Position numbers and translations under genes: made by a program | In this document: piece after piece, positions 1 to 7,500 of the stretch | How the letters are laid out: the number at the start of each line of letters is the position of its first letter | Numbering within the stretch: position 1 is the first letter of the stretch | The notes under the pieces: generated by a model | Databases searched by the model: none | What the model was told of the DNA's origin: nothing | What the model saw: only the letters and a program-made list of their open reading frames with translations | From: a virus | Length of the DNA: 26,218 bases | Direction: 5' to 3' (one strand) | IMG/VR virus record: IMGVR_UViG_3300043774_000033 | Span: 1 to 26,218 of that record

Positions 1-60
1 TATCGGAAAGTCTTCCATGCCTGCACTGCAAAGTATAAGGCCATCCAAGACTTTCCGATA
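1..60. repeat. 14-bp perfect inverted repeat flush with the window end
   Basis: Bases 1-14 (tatcggaaagtctt) are the exact reverse complement of bases 47-60, separated by 32 nt. The right arm encodes the Walker A residues of the helicase gene, so coding explains one arm but not both. The flush position suggests a fold-back assembly artefact or the true end of a contig rather than a functional palindrome. Confidence 0.7.
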
Positions 61-605
61 CCTGGATAGGCTAGGAACACTCCAAGTTGTCCAGCAGTAA
101 TTCCAGCAGGAAGGTAATTGTCGAAACCAGCAAGGCCAGTCTTAATTCCCATAGCACCAAGCTCATTCTGCCTTTTAACATGCTCATAATAGGCAACTGC
201 ATCTTCAATATCTGTAGCGTCGATGTCACGAATAACGGATGTGTTTTTCTTAAGAGCAGATGTTTTTGTAATGATATCTTCTAGAGCTTTTACACCCTGG
301 CCAGACTGAACCTCTGTTGCAGTGTTTCTAAGAATATCCTTTAGGCTATCGCTAAGGTATTCAGCCTGGAGCTCTTCTAAGTGATACTTGGTTGCACCAA
401 CACCGTCTACAAGCTGAAAGTCTCTAAACTTGTCTACAAGCAATGTGGTTGGAGGCACTGTGCCATTTGCCTCTGAGTAGTTTCTAATGAACTGCCAAAT
501 ATCATTGTGGGTGCGAAGAATGTTGTCTACGTTTGCCTGCAGCAAAACGTGCACCTGCTTATCCTGCAGAACTGCTGATATTAGTTTAGCCTCAATATTA
601 CTCAT
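1..605 (-). CDS. DnaB-like replicative helicase, N-terminal part (cut by left edge)
   Basis: The frame from the ATG at 605 stays open for 201 codons to the window edge. The first ~110 residues are helical and resemble the DnaB N-terminal domain. Residues ~165-201 begin the RecA-like ATPase core, with a Walker A motif AYPGIGKSW at about residues 179-187 (invariant K185, S186) followed by MALYFAVQAWK. SF4 helicases of this type unwind the fork as hexamers in phage DNA replication. The catalytic Glu, Walker B and arginine finger lie beyond the edge, so a RecA-like ATPase other than DnaB cannot be fully excluded. The start overlaps the upstream 103-aa gene by 8 nt (ATGAGTAA), so translation is probably coupled. 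The last residues fall in an inverted repeat at the window end and may be unreliable. Confidence 0.85.
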   Translation of the reverse strand, partial: MSNIEAKLISAVLQDKQVHVLLQANVDNILRTHNDIWQFIRNYSEANGTVPPTTLLVDKFRDFQLVDGVGATKYHLEELQAEYLSDSLKDILRNTATEVQSGQGVKALEDIITKTSALKKNTSVIRDIDATDIEDAVAYYEHVKRQNELGAMGIKTGLAGFDNYLPAGITAGQLGVFLAYPGIGKSWMALYFAVQAWKTFR

Positions 606-909
606 TTAACCACAGCTGGGCAAGTCTTCGTCGCTCAGCTCTCTCCTCAATGTCTCGTTTATAATCGTTTCGTGCATCTACAATCTTGTCAGCATAGTTT
701 GCAAAGTATTTCCAGGTTGGCTTTTCTGCTGTCTCAAAGTAATATTCTAGCAGATCATAGCAAAAAGGTAAAGTGTAAGATTCAATGAGTGCGTCTGCTG
801 CCCACTGCTCTACATTTAAATTTAATAAAGGCTTTTCTTGATACTTGGCGGTATGAAACTTGCTATACCGAGAAAGCAAAGCCATGCGGTCTTTGCGCTC
901 TATTGCCAT
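598..909 (-). CDS. Hypothetical 103-aa protein upstream of the helicase
   Basis: The protein is small, helical and aromatic-rich. A central stretch (about residues 35-75) holds paired acidic and aromatic residues (CYDLLEYYFETAEKPTWKYF). The C-terminal third is strongly charged with an Arg/Glu run (EERAERRR) typical of an exposed helix. There is no signal peptide or membrane segment. Its ATG overlaps the stop of the 68-aa gene (TAATG), and its end overlaps the helicase start by 8 nt, so it is in a tight translational chain with the helicase. In SPP1-like phages a small helicase loader precedes the helicase; the position and size would fit that role here, but this is inference from context only and no loader motif is recognised. 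Confidence 0.8.
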   Translation of the reverse strand: MAIERKDRMALLSRYSKFHTAKYQEKPLLNLNVEQWAADALIESYTLPFCYDLLEYYFETAEKPTWKYFANYADKIVDARNDYKRDIEERAERRRLAQLWLNE

Positions 910-1115
910 TATCCGAGTTCGGCCTTAGACTCGTTAACTTTTTCAGTAAGCTTTTGCTCTACAAAATCATACACACGGTTAAAGGCGTCGTTGATTGTGC
1001 CATCGGCTTCTCGCTTGGTGTCTTGAACCTCTACGTCAATACGTAGTGACTGAAAATTTCCTAGGTTGAGTGTATATCCTAGCGCTACACGAACCTTTGT
1101 CTCTTCGTTATTCAT
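909..1115 (-). CDS. Hypothetical 68-aa protein
   Basis: A short beta-alpha protein. Residues 7-32 look like two or three strands (VRVALGYTLNLGNFQSLRIDVEV) and residues 38-68 like one long charged helix (INDAFNRVYDFVEQKLTEKV). The ATG at 1115 follows a weak AGGG placed only 2 nt upstream. A stop-start overlap (TAATG) couples it to the 103-aa gene. The function is not recognised; its place before the helicase suggests a replication-module accessory protein. The even spacing and coupling with both neighbours argue that it is real despite its size. Confidence 0.72.
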   Translation of the reverse strand: MNNEETKVRVALGYTLNLGNFQSLRIDVEVQDTKREADGTINDAFNRVYDFVEQKLTEKVNESKAELG

Positions 1116-1131
1116 ACCCTATAACTTTCTT

Positions 1132-1662
1132 TTATATTGATTCCGACCAGACTGGGATAAACCTGCCGTCCTCAGTCTTTGTATATGTAAGTATACCATC
1201 CCCCATACGCCGTGTCAACTCTTGTTTTGAGGGAGTAATATCATTAGTAATTAATTTATCATTCCTTGGCCTACCCATGTGATAGGAGGCTAAGATATCT
1301 CGCAGCTCTCTGACCTGTGATTCAGAATAGTAGGATCTTACCTGCCAGCCAGTCTTTCCGCCCCTCTGTGAGCCTGTGGGGGCTGGAATGATGCCTCTAC
1401 GCATAAGTGATGGCATATACTTCTTGTGCCTATTTACTAGGTCTGCCGTCTCTCCTACAGTGTAGGCTCTTTCACGATTCTTCTTAAAATCATTAATCAA
1501 ACAGCTCTCACTCCTGTCTTCAATAATGTTATAAACAGACATAATTCCGTTAGACCTGTTTAGGTGATGTATTCTGACAAGGTATCCGTTTAAGAACCAC
1601 ACCTTTTTGTTGCCAGGAATTACTGGAGAGCTGTTATACTCTTCCCTAGTCCTATAAGCCAT
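1132..1662 (-). CDS. MerR/excisionase-like winged-helix DNA-binding protein
   Basis: A 176-aa protein. Residues ~66-122 fit a MerR-type winged helix: AYTVGETADLVNRHKKYMPSLMRRGIIP is the helix-turn-helix followed by the wing-leading strand, and SYYSESQVRELRDILAS is the helix after the wing. Residues ~18-55 form a separate small beta-rich segment (VWFLNGYLVRIHHL, IMSVYNIIED). The C terminus is charged, without an obvious effector domain. The ATG at 1662 is chosen because it follows the previous stop by 1 nt; an upstream TTG at 1683 would overlap the neighbour by 20 nt. No Shine-Dalgarno is seen, so coupling is likely. It sits exactly between tail genes and the helicase, a sensible place for a regulator switching or balancing the two modules; the DNA target is unknown. 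Confidence 0.75.
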   Translation of the reverse strand: MAYRTREEYNSSPVIPGNKKVWFLNGYLVRIHHLNRSNGIMSVYNIIEDRSESCLINDFKKNRERAYTVGETADLVNRHKKYMPSLMRRGIIPAPTGSQRGGKTGWQVRSYYSESQVRELRDILASYHMGRPRNDKLITNDITPSKQELTRRMGDGILTYTKTEDGRFIPVWSESI

Positions 1663-1663
1663 T

Positions 1664-2107
1664 TTAGTTTGGAATACCAACAATGATTAGATTAACTCCA
1701 ACAGTTGCTGATCCGCTTGTGTTAACCTTAACAATACCCTCGACACGGGAAGTGGTTACAGCCTTAAGAATTACGGAAACACTTCTTCCTGCTGGAGTGT
1801 CTCCCACGTTTACTGGAGTTGCTGTCGCAACTGGGGCATACTTATAGTCAGCTGGGAAGTTGTAAAAAAAGGTTTGTTCTTGACCTGCTGTAACTGTAGA
1901 GCCTGGATAAACCTCTATGTATGCAGCATTAATCTTGACTCCAGAAGACATGGTGCTTTGCTTTCCATCGGCAGGAGTTTCTATAGTTACGTACCTGTTG
2001 TTTGTTGGAGAAAGTTGCTGAGAAATATCGTTAATTGCTTCTGCAATTTGGTATATGTAGGATAGGTCAATTGGCTGACCTCGTTCTGGTAGTGGTATTC
2101 TTGACAT
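1664..2107 (-). CDS. Probable minor tail/tail-tip protein (147 aa)
   Basis: The N-terminal ~35 residues (PLPERGQPIDLSYIYQIAEA, then INDISQQL) look like a helical anchor. The remaining ~110 residues are beta-rich, with alternating hydrophobics and Gly/Thr turns (GVKINAAYIEVYPGSTVTAG, VEGIVKVNTSGSATVGVNLI), suggesting an exposed beta-sandwich. It is the last gene of the tail-tip cluster. Unlike its neighbours it has its own promoter-like site and an AGGAGA Shine-Dalgarno 4 nt upstream of the ATG, so it may be made in larger amounts than the rest of the tip. Receptor binding or virion decoration are possible roles; no specific family is recognised. Confidence 0.78.
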   Translation of the reverse strand: MSRIPLPERGQPIDLSYIYQIAEAINDISQQLSPTNNRYVTIETPADGKQSTMSSGVKINAAYIEVYPGSTVTAGQEQTFFYNFPADYKYAPVATATPVNVGDTPAGRSVSVILKAVTTSRVEGIVKVNTSGSATVGVNLIIVGIPN

Positions 2108-2116
2108 AGTTCTCCT

Positions 2117-2125
2117 ATTATATCA
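2117..2125 (-). promoter_or_regulatory. Extended -10 promoter (TGATATAAT) for the 147-aa gene
   Basis: On the minus strand TGATATAAT occupies this interval, with TTGCGC 17 bp upstream as a weak -35 (2140-2145). Only 9 nt (AGGAGAACT) separate the -10 from the ATG at 2107, so the expected transcript start falls ~3 nt before the ATG. A transcript from here would be almost leaderless, while the Shine-Dalgarno could serve read-through mRNA. Confidence 0.6.
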
Positions 2126-2150
2126 TTAATCAGACTCTAGCGCAAGCCTA

Positions 2151-2612
2151 TTATGTAGTGCTAACTACTCCGTTAGTTGCCGCTATAGTCATAGAGTCTA
2201 GCCTAATGCGTGGGATAGACATTCTTTGTATCCAAATCTGAGCAGAAACTCTTGCTGGTGGGATTGGTATGGTAACCAAGTTTCCAGAAACCGTTGCAAA
2301 GTATTCTGTTGTTCCGACTGAGCCTGGAGAAGTTCCCCAAGCAACATATACGTCATAACTTGTTGGGGTTGGGTCAGGCTCTGTTTCCCAGGATACCGTC
2401 AAAAATCCAGTGCTTTTTGTAATGGCTATGTCGGAGTACTCTTCTTGTGTTAGCGGAACTGGAGAAACTAGGTACTGAGGAGACCAGTGAGAAAATCTGT
2501 TTCGGTCTTCAGAAACAATTCTATACCTAACTACATATTTTCCAAGATTTGAATTAATTGGAGGAAGTTGGCTTTTTGAAAAAATTGCTTTTTTAATTCC
2601 AATGTCTGACAC
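2151..2612 (-). CDS. Tail-tip protein with fibronectin type III-like domain (153 aa)
   Basis: Residues ~25-125 have a fibronectin-III/Ig-like beta pattern: KYVVRYRIVSEDRNRFSHWS, then GFLTVSWE and SYDVYVAWG, with the Tyr/Trp spacing common in phage FN3 modules. The C terminus (PRIRLDSMTIAATNGVV) is also beta-rich. The start is GTG, overlapping the TAG stop of the preceding gene (TAGTG), so translation is probably coupled. Such domains usually sit on the outside of the tail tip and make weak contacts with cell-surface glycans; that role is inferred. It lies downstream of the hub and the 452-aa fibre-like gene, as expected for peripheral tail-tip parts. Confidence 0.82.
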   Translation of the reverse strand: MSDIGIKKAIFSKSQLPPINSNLGKYVVRYRIVSEDRNRFSHWSPQYLVSPVPLTQEEYSDIAITKSTGFLTVSWETEPDPTPTSYDVYVAWGTSPGSVGTTEYFATVSGNLVTIPIPPARVSAQIWIQRMSIPRIRLDSMTIAATNGVVSTT

Positions 2613-3970
2613 TATCTCACATCCATTGCAAATCTAAACTCTAATAAATTACTTGAGTTAGCAGCTTTAATGATTGGCTGTCCAGTATCATTTTTTACAA
2701 CGGTATAGCCAGTTAGTCCGTAGAGCGGGTTATCTGCTGTAAGGTTTTCTAGCCTAATAGCGTCAACGGCTACGTAGTAATCATCAGAGTATGTCGATCC
2801 AACAAGAACTGAGGAGTAAATTTTTACAACCCTAACGGAAGACCACAAGAATCCTCCACTTTTTTCTAAATCTTCAAGCTTTTGACTTTTTATAAAGTAT
2901 CTATTAGAGTTAAAATTATCTGCAACTGAAGTTAGATGCATTTTCATTCTTGCGTATTGTGGAATTGCAGCGCCTTCTTCATTAGAAAACTCTATAATAA
3001 TTTTTACATCGTCTGGATTTGAAGCATTTTCTTCTCTATTTATAAGAGCAAAAGCAACCCTTACTTCATCCTGACCCGAATTTCTATCTAGAGAAACGCT
3101 AGTTCCAGCTAAATGAACATGTGTAGAGTTGGTTGAGCTAACAGTCATAGTGCTTCCAGTTCCTTGCACTGCAGAGGTGTCACCCCTCATAAAAATTGTA
3201 TTATTTAAAAACCTTGTTCGCTCGTTTCTTGCAACTTTTATGATGCTGTTTAGCACTGAGTTATCGGCGTTTGCCTTAAATACTTTTTCTGGAACGTTGA
3301 TTGTTCCAACAGCTCCTCCGTCTGGAATAACTCCATTAATTTTGTCGAGAGAGTCTGAGTAAAAAGGAATTGCAGTTGCAGTACCAGAGTTTGGCCTATA
3401 TTCCCAGTTTTCTGCATTACTAAATGCATACAAAACTTTACTGTCTGAGGTTCCTGCGGATGGGTTTGCCCCAGCAGAATAAATTCCTAGCTCAGTAATT
3501 TCATATCTTTCTTCTGTCGGCAACTGGGCAGTCAAAACGATATTGGAAACTGTCCTTGTTGCAATTCCACCAGCAGTGTATGTTCCAGTAGCTGTGCTGT
3601 TTACAGTAAAGCTAGCGCTACTTGCTGAAGCAATAATTGCATTTTTAATATTAAAAGCTAAAACATTTGTGCCAGAAATTGATATTTGGTCACCAATTTG
3701 AAATGTGTTGTTGGCAGTATAGGTAATTGCGGCCCCATTTGAAGAAACGCTGGTAATTGTTGCTTGCTGAATGTCAGAAACGTAGCCTCTGGAAATAATT
3801 GGCGCTCTAAACATTTCAAAATCTAAGGACTCTTTTTCTGAATAATCTCCAAACGAATCTCCAGAATCAAGCGGAACTGCTCCAGAACCGAAAGCAATAA
3901 AAGATGCCACAGATGGGGCCTGACCAATAATGTATTTGGCAAGAATATTTTTACCAGCATTAGTTAACAT
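2612..3970 (-). CDS. Fibre-like minor tail protein with inserted beta domain (452 aa)
   Basis: Residues 1-64 (MLTNAGKNILAKYIIGQA and the following FIAFGSGAVPL) match the style of phage tail-fibre attachment domains. They resume at ~139-165 (TVSNIVLTAQLPTEERYEIT, then ELGIYSAG). Between them, residues ~65-138 form a Ser/Thr/Ala-rich beta insert with the pattern ITSVSS..ITYTANNTF.IGDQISISG...SFTVNST.TGTYTAGG. The rest is beta-rich with a jelly-roll-like feel (STHVHLAGTSVSL, VRVAFALIN, KIIIEFSNE). It begins directly after the upstream stop (TAAATG), and its TAG stop overlaps the GTG start of the FN3-like gene. Likely a tail-tip side fibre or adhesin base; receptor unknown. Confidence 0.8.
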   Translation of the reverse strand: MLTNAGKNILAKYIIGQAPSVASFIAFGSGAVPLDSGDSFGDYSEKESLDFEMFRAPIISRGYVSDIQQATITSVSSNGAAITYTANNTFQIGDQISISGTNVLAFNIKNAIIASASSASFTVNSTATGTYTAGGIATRTVSNIVLTAQLPTEERYEITELGIYSAGANPSAGTSDSKVLYAFSNAENWEYRPNSGTATAIPFYSDSLDKINGVIPDGGAVGTINVPEKVFKANADNSVLNSIIKVARNERTRFLNNTIFMRGDTSAVQGTGSTMTVSSTNSTHVHLAGTSVSLDRNSGQDEVRVAFALINREENASNPDDVKIIIEFSNEEGAAIPQYARMKMHLTSVADNFNSNRYFIKSQKLEDLEKSGGFLWSSVRVVKIYSSVLVGSTYSDDYYVAVDAIRLENLTADNPLYGLTGYTVVKNDTGQPIIKAANSSNLLEFRFAMDVR

Positions 3971-4525
3971 TTAACTTTCTTCCTGTTCGTTATCTACATA
4001 TATTGTATCATTAAAAATGGTTCCACGACTAAGTACTTGGAACTCTACCCTCTCATCATCTGCTAAATTAACAACATTAACCACTAAATCCCTAGTTTTT
4101 GGATCTATATAGACTGTTGTTCCATTCGGACCAAGACCTACTTCTGGCGTATACTGCTCTAATTTGATAGAAAAATTATTAAAAAATGCATTGCCCAGGT
4201 TTTGCAAGGCAATAAGATTTTGTGGGCTATACCTTATGGCTAGGCTAGAAAGATTTTTTATTGGTCTGTAATTTACTACCTGGCCATTGACAATGTCATT
4301 TCTAGTTATTTCAATTAGCTCTAGCGCAGCAATGTCTTCAAAAGCAAGGAAGGCAAGCATGTCAATTGGAACATCTAGATCGCTATTAAGTAAAATATCT
4401 GGAGTTGCAATTTTAATAGCTGGAGATAATGATGCCCTAGTCCTTGGCGTTATTGGTTGTGCTGGAGTTGCACTAACAGATGGACCTGGATTGTACCCGT
4501 CGACAAAGCTTCCAGAGTCTGACAC
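3971..4525 (-). CDS. Minor tail protein of unknown function (184 aa)
   Basis: The first ~40 residues are Pro/Ser/Thr-rich and probably disordered. After that the protein is mixed alpha/beta, with a helical stretch at ~52-75 (VPIDMLAFLAFEDIAALELI) and beta-rich segments in the second half (TTVYIDPKTRDLVVNVV, ERVEFQVLSRG). The start is GTG at 4525, overlapping the TAG stop of the hub gene (TAGTG), with GAGGTGG a few bases upstream as Shine-Dalgarno. The next gene starts directly after its stop. Position between the hub and the fibre-like protein suggests a structural tail-tip adaptor; no family is recognised. Confidence 0.78.
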   Translation of the reverse strand: MSDSGSFVDGYNPGPSVSATPAQPITPRTRASLSPAIKIATPDILLNSDLDVPIDMLAFLAFEDIAALELIEITRNDIVNGQVVNYRPIKNLSSLAIRYSPQNLIALQNLGNAFFNNFSIKLEQYTPEVGLGPNGTTVYIDPKTRDLVVNVVNLADDERVEFQVLSRGTIFNDTIYVDNEQEES

Positions 4526-7500
4526 TATGCCACCTCGCTTAAGAATACATTCATTTCTGGTCCGTCAGGTTTCCTGTTGTGCTCAATGTTATAAACAACA
4601 AATCTCGTTGCTCTAGAGGCTATTTGGTTATCCCCAGACTCATTCTTATAATCAATTTCCAGAATGTCCCCCAGCTGAATTATTGGCATAGAAAAAATTC
4701 TTGCCCCAACAGCTGACCTTGGCTTCATAAGCTTTGTGATCATCCAAGACATCAGCTCATTAGCGTCATCTTGTGTTTGAACATACGGGGCCGACAAACT
4801 AAACTGATTTTTGCCATACGTAAGTCTGCTAGTTTTAATATCAAAATATCTTTTTTCTTCTTTAATTGGCGAAACAATTAACGATCCGTCTCTTATTTCT
4901 GGATTGGAAAAATCACTATTCTTAGAAAAGTAACTGTCTACAGTTAGCTCATTGTTTGACTCTTGCGTAAAAGTAATTCCCTGTATTGCCAAACCATTGC
5001 CGCTGGCTGAATCTAGGCTTAAGACTGTGTCGGTTGCATTAAATATTAAGAACTCTGCCCCGTAGGCTCCAGCCATAAATCCAGAAACAGTATAACCTTT
5101 TATTCTATTAAATGTTGGAGAAAGCCTTGCGTATAAAGCTGGGTAGGCCAGGTCATACCTAACATTAAAGTATGCAGCTTCTCTCATTATAGCTCCAAAT
5201 TCCTCGAAGTATATGTCATATTCTGGTGGCTGAGATGGACTAATTCCAGAAAGATATGAGCCCTGGATAATGCCACCAAGAGCATACTTTCTAAAAGAAT
5301 CATTAAGGTTAATCTCACTTGTTGCAAAGATTTTGTTCGATGGAAGGTTTAAGTCTGTTCCAGTATTTTGAGAATAATTTTTTGTAATAGCAAAAACATT
5401 TTCAAACATTGCTCTTGCCCCTCCTCTAACAAAAAGGGCCATGTTGTTGTAAACTGGCAAAGGATCTACGTCATCTACAATTTGAACCAAGCTATTGTTT
5501 ACATAAAGATAAAACCTTCTAAGATTTCCAATATCTTGGTACTCTACAGAAAGATCGTATACAGTTGGCTTTTCTTCATTAAGCATTCTAGACTGTCCAG
5601 CTAGAGTCCCTCCGTCAACAGTAATCCCGATATAGTCTGACCAAAGCTTGATTGGAACAGCTTCGGATGTCGTTCCTCCAACAATCTTATAAAAAAGAAT
5701 GTCGTTGATGTTTGCTTCTTCATAGTCATCAATATTGTTTTCTGTTAAGGCTGCAATTTCAAAGTAGTACCCGATGTTCGTATCTGGATTAACCATTACC
5801 CCCAGCCCTGCAGAGGACCCACCAATGCTAAGGCTCTTGTCTGGCTTTGTACCAGTTACTGTATACATAGGAGTTACCCCTGATGGGGTCTGAGTTCTTG
5901 ACTCACTATTCTCCTGACGCCCAACTAGTCTTAATCTAGTTCCAAAGTGCTTATAGTTGTTGGTTAATGGTTTGTATACGTAGGAAATATAGTCGACTGG
6001 GTTCTCTGTGCTAAAAAAGTTTGCTCCTGTAAAAACAAGTGCAGAAGACTGAATAGTTCCAGTTTGAGTAGAAAACATTCTGTTGACATCGGACTCTTTG
6101 TTATAAGTTCCACTAAGGAAATTTTTAATTATTCCATTTCTTAAGGTTCTTGTAGCAGTTGCTTGGGACAATCCAGCAGCAAGAATATTAGTTGTTCCAG
6201 AAAACTCTTGAGAGCCAAAAAGATACTTGCTTTGCATTCTACATCCTCGAACGTTTTCATTGTCAGACCAGTATGGATTTAGTCCTGAAAAATGTTCTAC
6301 AGGCTTGGTTCCAAACTGACCTCTGCCGTGTTTTGCAACTGGACCATCTTTAAGTCTAGTTACACCCTGAATAACTTCATAGTTTGGCTCTGAGTAAATT
6401 CTTACAAGACCAGTCGGGTATATTTTTCCTCCAAAGGGAAGCTTAGAAAAATATCTTTGGTATTCTTGATTGCTAGAAATCCAAACGTTACTTCCATCAT
6501 CATACTCTGACCGAGATAAGCCAGGAATGCTATATTGCACCGCATCAAATTTTATTACCTCGCCACTAGAATAAAAATATCCGTTGTGTCTACTTAGCCA
6601 ATAGACACCTTCGCCCAAGTCTATAGTATTGTTTACAACAACATGATTAGAAACTGATGGAACTTTTTCTGTTAAGTCTGAGTTAAGTGGTATTGCGCTT
6701 AGAATGTAGTTAGATTGATCTGCAGTCTGATCATTTCTAGACCGAACGTTTTCTTCTGGAGAAACTTGCCAAAGTTCTGCTGGCTCGTATACCCAAGACT
6801 TATCTCTGTCTAAAAGAGACGCTTGCTGAATAGAGCCATAAGTTCTTTTAATGTGTCTAGTTGTGTACTGAATAATGCCATCGTTAAATACAGAATTTTG
6901 TTGTGAAGTAATTTCAATAATGTTGGAAATCTCTGGTGCATCTACGTGTACTGAGTTTACAAGTTGGCCCTGTTTGTTTTCCAAGATACCGCTATCATAA
7001 GAATCTGAAGATCCTCTTAGCACCATGTCAGTTGGACGATCTTCAATAGATGGCATTATAAAACCTTTACTCATAACAACAAAATTATTATACTCGTCAA
7101 AAAACATTGCAGACTGTGTTGAGATTGCTAAGTCTTGTAAAACCTGGGCAATGGTGTAATCTGGTGGCACAAAGAAAAATGGAATAACCGCTTCCGATTC
7201 ATTAGGCAATCTTTTAAAGGTATAGTTGGAAAATCCAATATAATCTAGCAGGGTTGAAATAGCGTAACTTAAAGAAACGTTTGTTAGTAGTAGTTGTGGT
7301 GCTGACAAAAACTCAAAATAAAAATATAGATCTCTTAGGGATAGCGATACTTTTCTGGTTGAGTTGTCTATTTCTGGAAAACCTTCTGCATACATTGTTT
7401 TTATTGGTACGTAGTAATCAAAGATGCCACCTAACTCATTTGCAGCGTTTCTGGCTTCTACATTAGCAATAATTTCATAAAACTTAATTTGTGTATTTTG

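Noticed and set aside
5405-5420. GAGGAGGGG before an internal ATG in the hub gene
   Set aside because: Spacing to the ATG is too long and the position lies within the jelly-roll domain, so an independent product makes no structural sense.
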